DNA from: Angiostrongylus vasorum
Lineage: Eukaryota; Nematoda; Chromadorea; Rhabditida; Metastrongylidae
Reading direction: 5' to 3'
Length of the DNA stretch: 64,000 nucleotides
Assembly (NCBI GenBank): GCA_018806985.1
Contig: JADANN010000140.1
Location: forward strand, 124,001 to 188,000
Below, piece by piece: positions 33,303-43,981 of the stretch; position 1 is the stretch's first letter, and each line of letters begins with the position of its first letter. The notes beneath the pieces were generated by a model that searched no databases, was not told the origin of the DNA, and was given only the letters and a program-made list of their open reading frames with translations. Made by a program: the position numbers and the translations under genes.

Positions 33303-33331
33303 TAATAACAATAATAATAAAATGATTATTT
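33255..33331. repeat. (AAT)n microsatellite
   Basis: About 25 near-perfect trinucleotide units with a few AAC variants, between a family D and a family C copy. Confidence 0.9.
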
Positions 33332-33337
33332 ACTTAC

Positions 33338-33708
33338 TTGGTACTTGAATGGCCCGTCCTCACTGGTTATGCGGGCCCCAGCATAATCTCCTGTTTTCGC
33401 AGATTTGCTGGTTAAGCCATTATGGTTCCCTGGAGTCCTGAGGTCAGCCTGGCCAAAGTCTGCCCCAGGTCTTCACCACAGGTAGTCGCAGCCTTTGTGG
33501 ATCAGAGGGAGATTACCACGATGCGACTTTGATACCAGGACGGTGGTGGATCCTGGTATTGGTTTACTCTTAGCTAGGCTTCCTGGTGGAAACGCCGGAC
33601 TCTTCAGCTTGGAAGACCCTGTCAGGGGAGAATCCCCCGCTGTACATCGCAGTCCGACACCTAGGAACACCTCCCAGCCGCAATGAGGCGGTTAACCGTT
33701 GGGTTTAA
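33338..33708 (+). repeat. repeat family C, copy 3
   Basis: Nearly full copy, from TTACTTGGTACTTGAATGGC to GAGGCGGTTAACCGTTGGGT. Confidence 0.8.
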
Positions 33709-33744
33709 ATGGTAAATGATAACAGTAACATAGTAATTAAGAGC

Positions 33745-34030
33745 TTCACTGGATGTGTTTAGCCTAGTAGATAGAAGCGTTTTTTTCTCATATTGGTTTG
33801 ATTCCGCTACTCGGGATCACCATGCCTTCCATCCCTTCGAGATTGTAAAGTTGGTACTAGACTTGACTGGGCGGGTAAGAACGCTGACGAGATTTATCGC
33901 TAGTTCACAACAAGTCATTTTATGGGCCATAGATGCACTTTTTCACCTTTACGCTGCTACGAATGGAGTCGAATGCATGGTGTATTTTTCAGGATTCGAT
34001 CAACAGCGAACGCTTTAACGCTTAGAAAAA
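33745..34030 (+). repeat. degenerate SINE family A copy upstream of the GGACT gene
   Basis: Only the spaced landmarks survive, such as TTGGTACTAGACTTGACTGG, GGGCCATAGATGCACTTTTT and TTCGATCAACAGCGAACGC. Confidence 0.5.
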
Positions 34031-34150
34031 ACCGATTCTAGTATACGTTGCTTACACATCATCACTCGTCGTCCTACTTTTTAGTTACCATCGTACTTGT
34101 ATAGACTGCGACACTTCTAAGGTATAGCGTTTCTCCACTATCTGGAGTAA

Positions 34151-35534
34151 ATGTCACTTGGTTTGTCGTTCCGGGTTTTCGTGTACGGTACTCTGAAAAG
34201 GGGAGAGCCAAATGCCGACGTGATAACGAATACCACTGGACGATATCGTTTCATCGGTGAAGGACGGACGAAAGTACCGTATCCGCTCATTGTCGCCTCG
34301 AAATATAACATTCCTTTCATCCTTAACGAACCCGGAAAAGGATATGTGAGTTTGTTTTTGTGTTTTCGTTGTGTAATTGAAAAAGCAATGCTCCAGACAA
34401 CGAACATCATTGATGTATGATTAGCGTAACATAGACTGGATAGGTAGTATGTTTGCCCTTATCTGAAAGCTCTTTCAAGATGTTCGGCCATGTCCCTCTA
34501 GCAAAGAAAATGTAAGAGAATCGCGACATTTCGATAAAATTACTTCTTTTTAGCAAGTTGAAGGTGAAGTGTATGAGGTTGATGATGTGAAGCTGAATAT
34601 TCTTGATAAGCTTGAAGATTATCCAAAATTTTACTGGCGGCAAGAGGAGAAGGTATTAGATTCGTGAATTATTTTAAAATTTAACGCAGTCCAGTTTTAA
34701 CTTTTTCGTAAAAAAACCACCATATTGTATGAAAATGCCTGATTTAGTTTGAATAGTGCTTCTGTTAGTAGGTAAGTGATTTCAGAAGATCAGAAGGATC
34801 TACGAATATAACTTAAGTGATGCTGAGATTTTTGCAAAACCCCGGACCGCAGGTGTCTGCGGTGGGGAACTAACGCGCTATTACCCTTTCTGGGGGCTAA
34901 CGCGTTCACCACCACACCATGAGGGTCCTTCATTTCGCCTGTCTCTCAGCTAGTTCTCTATCGATCAGTGCCATCAGCAATCATCCGTTAGCGGGATTGA
35001 CCTGAGGAGCCCAAATCGGCAATGAATCCGGTTAAGCTGAGGCTCTAGTTATCATCACAACTTTCGGATGGATCCACGTGGTGTGGTGGTGAACGCGTTA
35101 GCTCCTGGATAGTGTAATAGCGTTCGTTTCCCACTACAGACTCCTGCGGTCCGGGAGTTTTGCAAATATCTCAGCATCATTAAAGTTATATTTCGCAATA
35201 TACCCTGCCATTAAAAAGAGTAGGCAGAAAATAATAAGTTGAAATTGTGATCTATAAATGATTTCACTCATGAGCATCTCAGATTGAGGATACGATATCT
35301 AGGAATCCGATCTTGGACCTTCATGACAAGCCTTGAATTCAGATTCTACTCTCAACTAGTAGTGAAACAACAGCTTGGATGTATTTGCTACGAAATTGGC
35401 GACCTAATATATATGAAACAGCAACACCGATGATGTCTAACTATTCTAGCAATGGTGCTCATGGCAGGAAATACGTATCAAGGTGTGTTCAATCATGTGG
35501 GGAAGAAAACAACCGACATTTTATTTTATTCTAG
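34151..35534 (+). CDS. GGACT: gamma-glutamylaminecyclotransferase (GGACT, AIG2-like)
   Basis: Exons 34151-34345, 34554-34652 and 35343-35534, all phase 0, giving 161 aa (human GGACT is 153). The N-terminus carries the fold signature FVYGTLKRGEPN (residues 10-21). GEGRTKVPYPLIVASKYNIP follows, then VEGEVYEVD, and LDKLEDYP, where Glu86 aligns with the catalytic Glu of human GGACT. The last exon supplies the helical tail, SETTAWMYLLRNWRPNIYET and the GAHGRKYVSR block. The enzyme releases 5-oxoproline and the free amine from gamma-glutamyl-amines such as gamma-glutamyl-epsilon-lysine left by transglutaminase crosslinks, in the cytosol. Intron 2 (34653-35342) is filled by a family B element. The C-terminal end assumes read-through to TAG at 35532-35534. 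A GT at 35483 could lead to another exon instead. Confidence 0.85.
34805..35236. mobile_element. MITE family B, full copy in GGACT intron 2
   Basis: Two inverted inner blocks (about 34815-34940 and 35085-35200). The right end is GTAGGCAGAAAATAATAAG. It occupies most of the 690-nt intron. Confidence 0.75.
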
Positions 35535-35627
35535 AACAAACACAGTGCGAAAACCTGTAGTAAAGAACTATCCGTACCCCTGCTTATTATTATTTACGTA
35601 GACACATTACTTGACCTATGGGATAAG

Positions 35628-35895
35628 GGCACGTGTGGCGCAGTGGTCGGAGGCGCCTTGCAACACACATGGGATCGATCCCCGCGCCCCTGCCCCACGA
35701 AGCCTTCTATCCCTCTGGAATCGGCAAATTGGTACCAGACTTGTCTGGGAGGATAGCAGCGCTGGCTCGATACATCGATAGGCCACCACGAGTCATTGTA
35801 AAGGCCAAATACGCATTCAACCTCCAAACGATACTTAATGAAGTCGAATGCATGGCGCATCTCTCAGGGATTGATCAACGTCGAAACCGTTGTCC
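35628..35895 (+). repeat. SINE family A, copy 10
   Basis: A clean copy. The head is CGTGTGGCGCAGTGGTCGGA and the B-box region is ATGGGATCGATCCCC. The end is GGGATTGATCAACGTCGAAA. It lies just 3' of the GGACT stop. Confidence 0.82.
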
Positions 35896-36224
35896 TTTGT
35901 TTTATTATGAATGGCGTTACTATCTGTGTTTCATTAGGTCGATCTATTCTAAAACCATTACAATATCGTTTTTAAAAGTTTGCTTGAAAGTTCAGAAAGA
36001 TATCATTATTGGGCGTATTTTCAACAACATATAGATATTTGAATACATGGATGTCAACCAATCGTTGTTGACTTTTCTCAGCACATTACCACCCCATTTT
36101 GTGTTCTCTCTAGATATACAATTTGGATCGGGGTGACTAGATTATTTCTTGACGATCTGAACTATGAAGTCCGATTTGATGTTGTTTGCCTCAGTTATAT
36201 TCTAAAAAGAAACCATTTAGCGCA

Positions 36225-36490
36225 GTGGTTAGAGCTGCCTTGAAATAAACACGTGTTGGTTGGTCTAATCCCGCACCCCGAGGTCATCAAGCCTTCAGTC
36301 TCTTCGGAGTCGAGAAATTGGTACTAGAATTGTTTGATGGGACAGCAGCATTGATTTGATACATCTGTAGGCCACGGGAAACTATTGCATAAGGCAGCTT
36401 TGCATTCAGTCATCTCTACCGATACTTAATGAAGTCAAGTGCAAAGAGCATTCCTCAGCGATTAATCAAACCCAGAAGTTTCATCTTTTT
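36225..36490 (+). repeat. SINE family A, copy 11
   Basis: Diverged copy with AGCGCAGTGGTTAGAGCTGC, GATACATCTGTAGGCCACGG and GCGATTAATCAAACCC. Confidence 0.65.
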
Positions 36491-36649
36491 TTTATATTTC
36501 AGGAAACAAATGTACTAACGTCTCGTTGGTGCTATCTTCGATGTAAATGACGTATCACACCATGCTTCATTTGAAGGGCGCTAAAAGAATTATTGGACTG
36601 AACAGCAGAGCATAGTTCACTTAGTTGGCTGTAAACTTCTTTGAGATAA

Positions 36650-36930
36650 AAAATAATGAAGGACAAAGCTTTCGGCGTTGATCAATGCCTGAGGGATGCG
36701 CCATGCATTGGACTTCATTAAGCATCGTTGGAGGTGATTGGATGTATATCTGACTTTACAATGACTCGCGGTGGCCATACCGATGTATGGAGCCATTGGT
36801 GCTATACTCCCAGACAAGTCTGGTACCAACTTGCTGACCCTGGAGGGATGGAGGAGTTGGTGAGCCCGAGGTGCGGGCATTGATCCCATGTGTACTGCAG
36901 GGCGCCTCTATCCACTGCGTAACACGCTCC
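36650..36930 (-). repeat. SINE family A, copy 12
   Basis: Reverse copy with GGCGTTGATCAATGCCTGAG, CAGACAAGTCTGGTACCAAC and the head CTATCCACTGCGTAACACG. Confidence 0.78.
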
Positions 36931-38264
36931 TCAAGATACCCTCTCATATTACTCTTGTCGCTTGCTTCAAGTGGTTTACCGCGTTCATTGGAGCTTCTAG
37001 AAATGCTTAGGGACCGCAAGAAATTCGGAATTTTGGAATGAGAAATTTTAAGTCATGTTTTATTGTCCCTTATATCTACATTGGATTTTCTCAATGTTTC
37101 TTCACAATGGCAATTTTTTCTTAGATCCATAAGGCTTTTGCAACATACAGTCACTATCACTGTTCGAAAAGATGGAATATTTTTGGCCAAAGGTACGATA
37201 GGAGTTTTACCTCAATGCGTAGGCCCGTCGTACCAATATTATTCACGACAGTGCGAAGACGAACGGCTTCGGATCGTGTCATGTTGCTCGATTCCCTTCC
37301 CTGTTGAGAAGGCAACATGACAATGAAAGGGCTCTGTCAAGATGCAGGTGTGTGCACTTCGCTAGAGCTCTTACGTAAAGCGTGATTCGATCGTCTGCGA
37401 CTGTTGACTGAACATCTATTGTTGAGATACTGTCAAAAAACGAAAATGGTGCTATCGTCATGCTTTCATGACTTTGAATGTGGCATGTGGCTTTAATAAT
37501 ATCTTCTTTTCATAGAGCTACGTCTTATTTATCTTCTTGCAAAGACCTGTGGAGATATGCTCCGAGAACGTGAATCTTGAAAGTCTTTCACAAGCACCTT
37601 ATAACCATCGTTGGAATGCTTTCCTTGTTATGTAGGAAGAGGACCTTGTTCAAGTTGCTCTCCATTATAAGCGAGTTATCTTTCTTCTTTGAGTGATGAC
37701 AGTTCTTTAGTAGCCTGTGGTTGAAGCTTCACACGAAGAAGGTCGAGTTCGAACCCATTGCAACACAGTGGTACTAGAGTAGTATTGTTACAATGGAGTG
37801 ATATTGTGATAGCTCTAAACTTCCTTTTTTAAGAAATCGATCCTGAAAACGACTTCCATGTAAGAAACGTCCTCTGTAGCAAGAGCAGGAAAGGCGAGTG
37901 CCTCATCTAGATCAACCATTCCAGACCCCATTTTACGCTGTCTTCTATTCTGGAATGCTACTTCAATCTTTCTTCTTCTTAAATAAAATTTCGTTTCAAG
38001 AAGTTATAAAACCAGAATAGAGCGGAGCAGTAAGATGTCGTTCCTCTTAGATTAGTTCCTTGGAAGGTTAACTTAAAATCGTCTGCTCAAGTTAGAAGAC
38101 CTGAAACTGTTCATTGTTTGGGTCTCCTCAGTAACAATAGTATTTGCAATGACAAATTTTTAATGTAATTCAAGTCACTGGATTCTTCAGTGAAGTACGG
38201 ATGTGGCGGTTTGAGTTGCGATTAACCAACCGCATAAAAGCTTTTTGCTTTCATGTTTCAATTT
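36931..38264. other. unassigned interval
   Basis: No exon set or repeat copy recognised. The + ORF at 37063-37320 has no splice partner. Confidence 0.4.
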
Positions 38265-38448
38265 TGACTTATTATTTACTGCCTACTCTTTTAGCGGCAG
38301 GGTATATTTTGCGAAATATAACTTTAATGCTGCTGAGATATTTGCAAACTTCGGACCGCAGGTGTCTACGGTGGGGAACGAACCGTAGACACCTGCGGTC
38401 CGGAGTTTTGCAAATATCTCAGCATCATTAAAGTTATATTTCGCTTTC
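38265..38448. mobile_element. MITE family B, foldback form
   Basis: After the left end TTTATTTACTGCCTACTC, two arms of about 62 nt pair almost perfectly (38311-38372 with 38382-38444) around a 9-nt loop GGGGAACGA. The centre of the longer family B copies has been lost, leaving a near-perfect hairpin. Confidence 0.8.
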
Positions 38449-38689
38449 ATGTTTGTTGAATTCAGTATAAAAATTGCTGTGAACAACTAGTTTAGAATAA
38501 TGTGTTAACTACCTTTACCTCTTGTAATCCCGTTGTTCATCGAATGACGGGGTGGACATCACTAAATTCTCCGTTCTTCCACTTTGCGCACAGGAGTTGC
38601 TCAGAGGACTATGCTGGATTGTACCACATGAGAACAGTGCATTATCAATGATCCTATCCAATTTCACCGTTTCTGTTAGAGATGAGCCA

Positions 38690-38870
38690 CGGGCACTTCA
38701 TTGGCCTCCGATCTGGCTTAGGTTAGTCCTACTCATAACTAGACTTCCAAATGGAAACATCGAACTCCTTCACAGCTTGATTGACCCTGCTTGAGGATGA
38801 AACCTTCTCATCACACCGCAGTTCAACATTCACGAACACCTTTTAGCGATGACTTGGCGGCAGAGCATTA
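38690..38870 (+). repeat. repeat family C, partial degenerate copy 4
   Basis: Only the second half can be traced: CTAGACTTCCAAATGGAAAC, CAGCTTGATTGACCCTGCTT and CGCAGTTCAACATTCACGAA. Confidence 0.45.
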
Positions 38871-39479
38871 TGCGAAGAGTGAAAACAAAATTCTGAAGAC
38901 AAGCCTTTTGGTTTTAACAGATTTTTTAAAAACTGAGCAGTTCGATTCAATTTGGCTTGTAGTTGGAACTGTAATCATATTCACTTATGTCTAAATATTA
39001 AAGGCATATTAAACGTCATACATATCGTCGACGTTGTCATACATATTTGCATATTTGCTTACTTCGATATGACCACTTTTACGTGTTTTCATCCACCTAT
39101 AGCGAATTCCTGGGTTCGATGTGGGTCTAACTACAAACCGATGATCTGTTAACCTCTTCACTCGTCTGACGCATGTTGATTGAGCGTGATTCCCTCTAGA
39201 ATCCCTGGAAAGCCCTGCTAGAGCGCTCCAAGATCTCAACGACATGTACCAACGGACTTTTGTGACTAAGAGAGAATGTTGCTGTCTTATGACTCCTATT
39301 CTTCCACGATGGCAGAGATTCTTGTGCTTGGGATGAGTGCTGCAATTAATCGACCGACCATTCAAAGACCAATAAGCCGAGTCGTACACATAACAGGATA
39401 TTTTCCCCCATTAATACCTAATGAAATAAGAATACTTGGAGTCAGCTGGTAAGATTTTCCCACTACAATCAACACCTCC

Positions 39480-39690
39480 TTAGTTGTCATCGTCAAACTC
39501 ATCTGGTAGAAAATTATCATTACTTACTGTCAGTGGCGTACAAACAAATGAACATTTGGTTACTTGGATATTCCGTGTCGTGCATGTACCAGCAAATTTT
39601 CCACCATTCATTTCGTTCCTTCGGGCCCGTAGTCCATGATATGCTTCTTGCATGTTGAGGTCCGTGATACACAAATTATTTCTGGTTGCG
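39480..39690 (-). CDS. possible isolated exon, unidentified
   Basis: The minus strand reads LCITDLNMQEAYHGLRARRN, then EMNGGKFAGTCTTRNIQV and CSFVCTPLT. It is followed by a consensus donor ACA|GTAAGT (GT at 39531-39530) and preceded by an acceptor-like CAACCAG. Protein-like sequence plus a perfect donor make it worth listing, but no neighbouring exon or family was found. Confidence 0.22.
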
Positions 39691-39769
39691 AATGCAGCCG
39701 GTTAACGAAAATCCACAAACACGTCTAGTTATATTTTAGTCCGTTGTTCTAAACAATTGCAACATTTTG

Positions 39770-40920
39770 GACTACTGTTACTACCTTATATGTGTCAAAA
39801 CTCCTCATAACACGACCGATCCATTGGTGTTCTGCTTTCGGCTTCTCTTAGAAGTCGAAACGGGAGCCGTGCTCTCCTACTTCTCATTTTCCATGTTCAT
39901 TAAACATCGCCCCTATGTATTTGTACGATGTGATGGTCTCTGTAATCAATCATTCGCATTGACTTGTTCCTCAACGCATCGTGGGTTTTCCGTAAACTAG
40001 GTTCTACTCCGATAAATTTACAGCTCCGTCATTTGTCCCGCTTCGTTGAACTCTTTGAATATCTTCCCTGGTCTATTTTTCATCAGTATTTTTTCGAAGT
40101 GAAGGTAATATCATCAGCAAAACTAGTAGGGAACAGGTATTTGCCATGAATGCGTATGAACGTCCTTTTCGTCGCATTAGAACGATAATCCAGCTTAGAG
40201 AAGATGTCGCCAATCGCACAAATTTTTCCTTCTGACATGGTGCGAATCTATGGAAGAGATGTATTTTCATAGCGCGTCTGCAAGAGCAGTTCTACAGAAT
40301 GCCCGCATAGGACGGTCCATTATTTAACCGATGAGCTGGTCGTATAATTCGTGTTCACGTGATCGGACGTTCCTCTGGGTTGACAAAGGCTGCAGTTGCT
40401 TAGCTGGTTGATCTTTATTCAGAAATCCTCATACACCCCAAGAAATAGTCCTTAAAGAGCACATGGACCATCGAGAGTTACATAGCTCTCCTTGGTCACT
40501 ATCACCAGACAGGATGATCGTGCGCTGGATCCTTTCCTCATCCGATGTGTTTCCATCGAAAATAAGTTGTTCAATGATGACTTGCGAGAAGTACATTTAG
40601 TTCGTGGTGCTTAGAAACACCTCGTTATGATGTTATCTGGCCCTGGAGTGCTTTCTTTCATAATTTCGACCGCAAACGAATTTCAGAGAGAAAAACCTGG
40701 GTTAGTTTTTCTCTTTCGATGTTTTTGGGATCTGGAACGCAAGTTGCGGAACGGAGAGCTTCCCAAAACAGCGACAAATGTATTTCCATGGAAGTGGACA
40801 GACGCCCAGCAAGACGGCTTCCGTGGTCTTTTTGGTCTCATATCAAACTTTCTGTTCCTCTATTCGCGTTTACAGGCCATTCTTATTCTTGCATTGATGT
40901 GCACAACAATTAACTTATAG
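39770..40920 (-). mobile_element. degenerate RTE LINE reverse transcriptase
   Basis: With several stops and frame changes the minus strand can be followed through RTE landmarks. These include FLSEIRFAVEIMKESTPGPD (about 40700), then GKICAIGDIFSKLDY, RIHGKYLFPTSFADDITF at about 40160-40090, and TETITSYKYIGAMFN at about 39920. KAEHQWIGRVMRSF follows at about 39830. FADDI corresponds to the catalytic YxDD-type box of LINE reverse transcriptases. The coding sequence is dead, and the 5' endonuclease and 3' tail are absent. Confidence 0.75.
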
Positions 40921-41064
40921 GAAGAATTTCCGTAAAGGATCATCTCTTTGAACTGATCTGATCTAACTGATTTTATCTGTTCTCGTAATCTGTGCCGGTT
41001 AGTGAGTAATGGTTGATTATAACCTCTTTATCATATGATTATTAGATACATGCAACGACTACGA

Positions 41065-41345
41065 AGGGCGCGTGTGGTGCAGTGGTCGGAGGCGACGCAC
41101 ACGTGGTATCGATCCCAGCGCCCATGGCCCACCAAACCTTCCATACCTCCAGAGTCAGCAAATTGGTACCAGACTTGTCTAGTAGGATAGCAGCACTGGC
41201 TCGACACATCGGCAGGCAACTGCGAGTTATTGTAAAGGACCAGATATGCATTCAGTCACCTCCAATGATGCTTAATGAAGTCGTATGCATTGCGCATCCC
41301 CCAGGGATTGATCAACGCCGGAAGCTTCATCCTTTATCTTTTATA
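41065..41345 (+). repeat. SINE family A, copy 13
   Basis: A clean copy: GCGTGTGGTGCAGTGGTCGG head, TGGTACCAGACTTGTCTAGT and CCAGGGATTGATCAACGCCG. Confidence 0.82.
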
Positions 41346-41840
41346 CAACTACTACTTAATGTGAAAGAATCTCATGAGAATCTGACGAACAGGTACTTCA
41401 CAAAAATCAAAATTTCGTGACAAGATTATTCCTATATGACCATCAAATTGGTTTATATCGATCTTCGGGCTCTTGGTCATACGCAGGGCAATTTTTCCGA
41501 CGTTTCTTCGTATTCCAATGTCGAGTTTGGTGGAAATGAAGACGTCAAGAACGTAGATGTCACTGTCTCGGTAGATTCTTCTAATGTCACAGGTGCAAAG
41601 CAGGAAATAAATCTCAGTAATGTCAGTAATGTGAGACGCGTTGCTCCGGTACTGTGCTGACAACATTCGTCCTGACATCTGATTACCTCCAATAATTCCT
41701 TTGTCTGACTTCGTAAACGAAACCGTATACTGTGCAGAATACTACGGACACCCTTTTTCTTCTATTGTGTACCGTTTTCGACATGCAAAAAAACTGCACA
41801 AAAACAAGTCTGTACCTCAAAAATAAACATCCGAAAAGAA

Positions 41841-41862
41841 CATGAGTCATGCGTGACTCATG
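41841..41862. repeat. hairpin, ATGAGTCA/TGACTCAT
   Basis: Nine-bp perfect arms (CATGAGTCA and TGACTCATG) with a 4-nt loop. Each arm contains the AP-1 type core TGAGTCA. Confidence 0.7.
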
Positions 41863-41890
41863 CTACCTGTTTGCACTTTGCCCCTAAATC

Positions 41891-41912
41891 CATTAGTCAT
41901 TTATGACTAATG
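41891..41912. repeat. hairpin, CATTAGTCA/TGACTAATG
   Basis: Nine-bp perfect arms and a 4-nt loop. It lies 28 nt after a similar hairpin, with the same geometry. Confidence 0.7.
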
Positions 41913-42111
41913 TCGTCGCCCCTACCGTCAAGTTATGGATTAACAACAGGCCTGCATTACACTCTAACCAGCTGTGGAAAAAAAAAATCGAAAACTACTA
42001 GAAATCAACTAGTTCATTGTGCAATCAACTGTAACTCACACTGCGCAAATACAAGGGAAGCTCTCAAGTTTAAACCAACACGTCTCAGCCGACAGTGAAC
42101 TTTACTAATTA

Positions 42112-42458
42112 CAGTGAGAAGTTTTACAATTTGAAAACTACAACGTCCCTGAGATATTTGCTAAACTCTGGACCGCAGGTTTCTGCAGTGGGGAACGAAC
42201 GCGCTATTACCCTTTCCTGGGACTAACGCGTTCACTACCACACCATGTGATCGATTGAACTAACTGAGAGACAGGCCAAACGAAGGACCCGCATGGTATG
42301 GTGGTGAATGCGTTAGCTCCCGCAAAGGGTAATAGCGCGTTCGTTCCCCACCGCAGACACCTACGGTCCAAAGTTTTGCAAATATCTCAACAACGTTGTG
42401 GTTGTATTTCGTTTAATACCCTGCCGTAAAAATTGTACTAGGCGGGAAATAAAAAGTA
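42112..42458. mobile_element. MITE family B, near full copy
   Basis: Both inner blocks in inverted order. The right end contains ACCCTGCCGTAAAAATTGTA and a diverged AGGCGGGAAATAAAAAG. It precedes the exon at 42524. Confidence 0.72.
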
Positions 42459-42523
42459 AAACAATCTGAAGACCTTTACCTGCGAGGTCTCTAGTTTTGC
42501 CGCAATAAAATTCTGATTTCCAG

Positions 42524-43182
42524 CTGCTCTACAGATGTATTTTGTGCACTTGTTTTCGTCAAAGATCGTATTTCAAAAACAAAAGCGGTTAAACAGAGGT
42601 ATTTCGTCCATTAGAACATTATGATGTCCTAACATGTGTTCTTGATCTTTACCTCTGTCGGAATTTCGTTCAGAATATTTATTTGTACTTATTCTTCACT
42701 ACCTTCCAACGTTTTAATGCCACATCGTGGATGGGAGGTGTTCCCGGGTGTTGGGCTTCGATGTACAGCGAAGGGATTCGGCAGGTTCTCCCAAGCTGGG
42801 ACGGAGTCCGGCGTTTTCATCAGGAAGCGTAGCTAAGAGTAAACCAATAACAGGGTCCACGTTACTAACTTCACAAGTATTCTATTCATCGAAAAACTGC
42901 TAGCAGTTTGCGGAAAACCAACTTCGTTCACTAGGGGTTAAACAACTTTTTGGTGTCTAAACAGTAAGTATAACATCCGTAAGACATCATGAATAGCGAA
43001 TAAGTCTAATGATGGGTCGCTTAGATCACCAAATGCTTCATTACAGATATCTCCGAGCAAAAGAAATCCTGAATGATAACTATGATCTGTACGCCGAAAT
43101 CCTTGGCGGCGATTCTAAGAACCCCACTACTTTGGCAGCGTCACGACTAAAAGCTTTGGAAGAAACAAAAGCTCAGCCTTGA
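42524..43182 (+). CDS. last two exons of an unidentified gene
   Basis: Exon 42524-42598 reads CSTDVFCALVFVKDRISKTK, then AVKQ. It joins in phase 2 to 43047-43182, which reads YLRAKEILNDNYDLYAEILG, then GDSKNPTTLAASRLKALEE, ending at TGA. The acceptors (TTTCCAG and ATTACAG) and the donor AG|GTATTT fit. The C-terminus is helical and charged. I do not recognise the protein. The 5' exons were not found, possibly because family B and A elements separate them. An AATAAA lies 97 nt past the stop. The gene converges tail-to-tail with CDV3. Confidence 0.55.
42722..42862 (-). repeat. repeat family C, partial copy 5, in an intron
   Basis: Reverse partial copy between the two exons at 42524 and 43047. 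It has GGGAGGTGTTCCCGGGTGTT, GACGGAGTCCGGCGTTTTCA and GAGTAAACCAATAACAGGGT. Confidence 0.65.
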
Positions 43183-43278
43183 TATCAAAGGTATTTTATT
43201 ACAGCGAGAACTGCCAACACTACGACGATTTGTGGCAATAAGGCTACTTTTCATATAAGATATGGCTGTCTTCTTATG

Positions 43279-43284
43279 AATAAA
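43279..43284 (+). terminator. poly(A) signal AATAAA for the 42.5-43.2 kb gene
   Basis: It lies 97 nt downstream of the TGA stop on the same strand, a usual distance. Functional use is inferred. Confidence 0.5.
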
Positions 43285-43981
43285 ATGTATTCACAGCTTC
43301 TCTAAGTTGTAGGATCCCGATTTACAATGTCCAGATACAATCGAGTTGCCAGCGAAAGGAAAAAACGGGGGAGAACTGCACTGTAGATGGACATCGAGAT
43401 CTTTCCACAGACACAAATTCAACCCTTCATCATCTTCATTTGTGCTCTGGGATGGCTGCAAGTGACCATCACAACTGCAAAGTACTACTGGAAGGCTAAA
43501 CATCAAAAACATTCCAGATGTAAAAGGAAAATAACACGATCTGCAAGTCGAAAAGCTATGTGCTGAATAAACACTCAAATGAACATCCGCGGCTATCTTA
43601 CTGCTTAACAAACACAAAGTAAACAACGCCAGAGGGGGAACCCACAACAGTTACACATAAAGTAATCCTAATTTCGGTAACGAATCGGTTGATAAGAATA
43701 AGGGAAGACAACAGTCTTGAAAAATAGAAAAACACGTTATGTGGTACTACGTCAACAATATGCCCAACGTCTCCGTGACATTTAAAGTAACCCAACTCAC
43801 ACTTCATCTAGAAAAAAGACCTTTCCCAGATAAAACAAAACAGTCAAAGGGAAAACAAAAGTAATCGTGCAAATGTTAATGGTGTTTACGAAAGCGTGAC
43901 AAATGCTTGCATCAGTAAAACAGAATCAAAGTCCTTCAGAATATTCCAGAAGGAAATCGGCGCAGCAAACTATGTGAATAA

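Larger units (their letters stand above)
41346..42111. other. unassigned interval with two short hairpins
   Basis: 41400-41680 is open in several frames on both strands but has no recognisable product. Two GAGTCA/TAGTCA hairpins lie at 41841-41862 and 41891-41912. Confidence 0.35.

Noticed and set aside
34138..34410. 90-codon minus-strand ORF
   Set aside because: It is the antisense of GGACT exon 1, whose family match fixes the coding strand.
39009..39389. 126-codon minus-strand ORF downstream of the RTE remnant
   Set aside because: I tried to match it to the RTE C-terminus and to other families without success. The length is near chance level.
41352..41692. overlapping ORFs on both strands at 41.4-41.7 kb
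   Set aside because: Several frames are open at once, and none shows a motif or splice sites that join the 42524 exon in phase.
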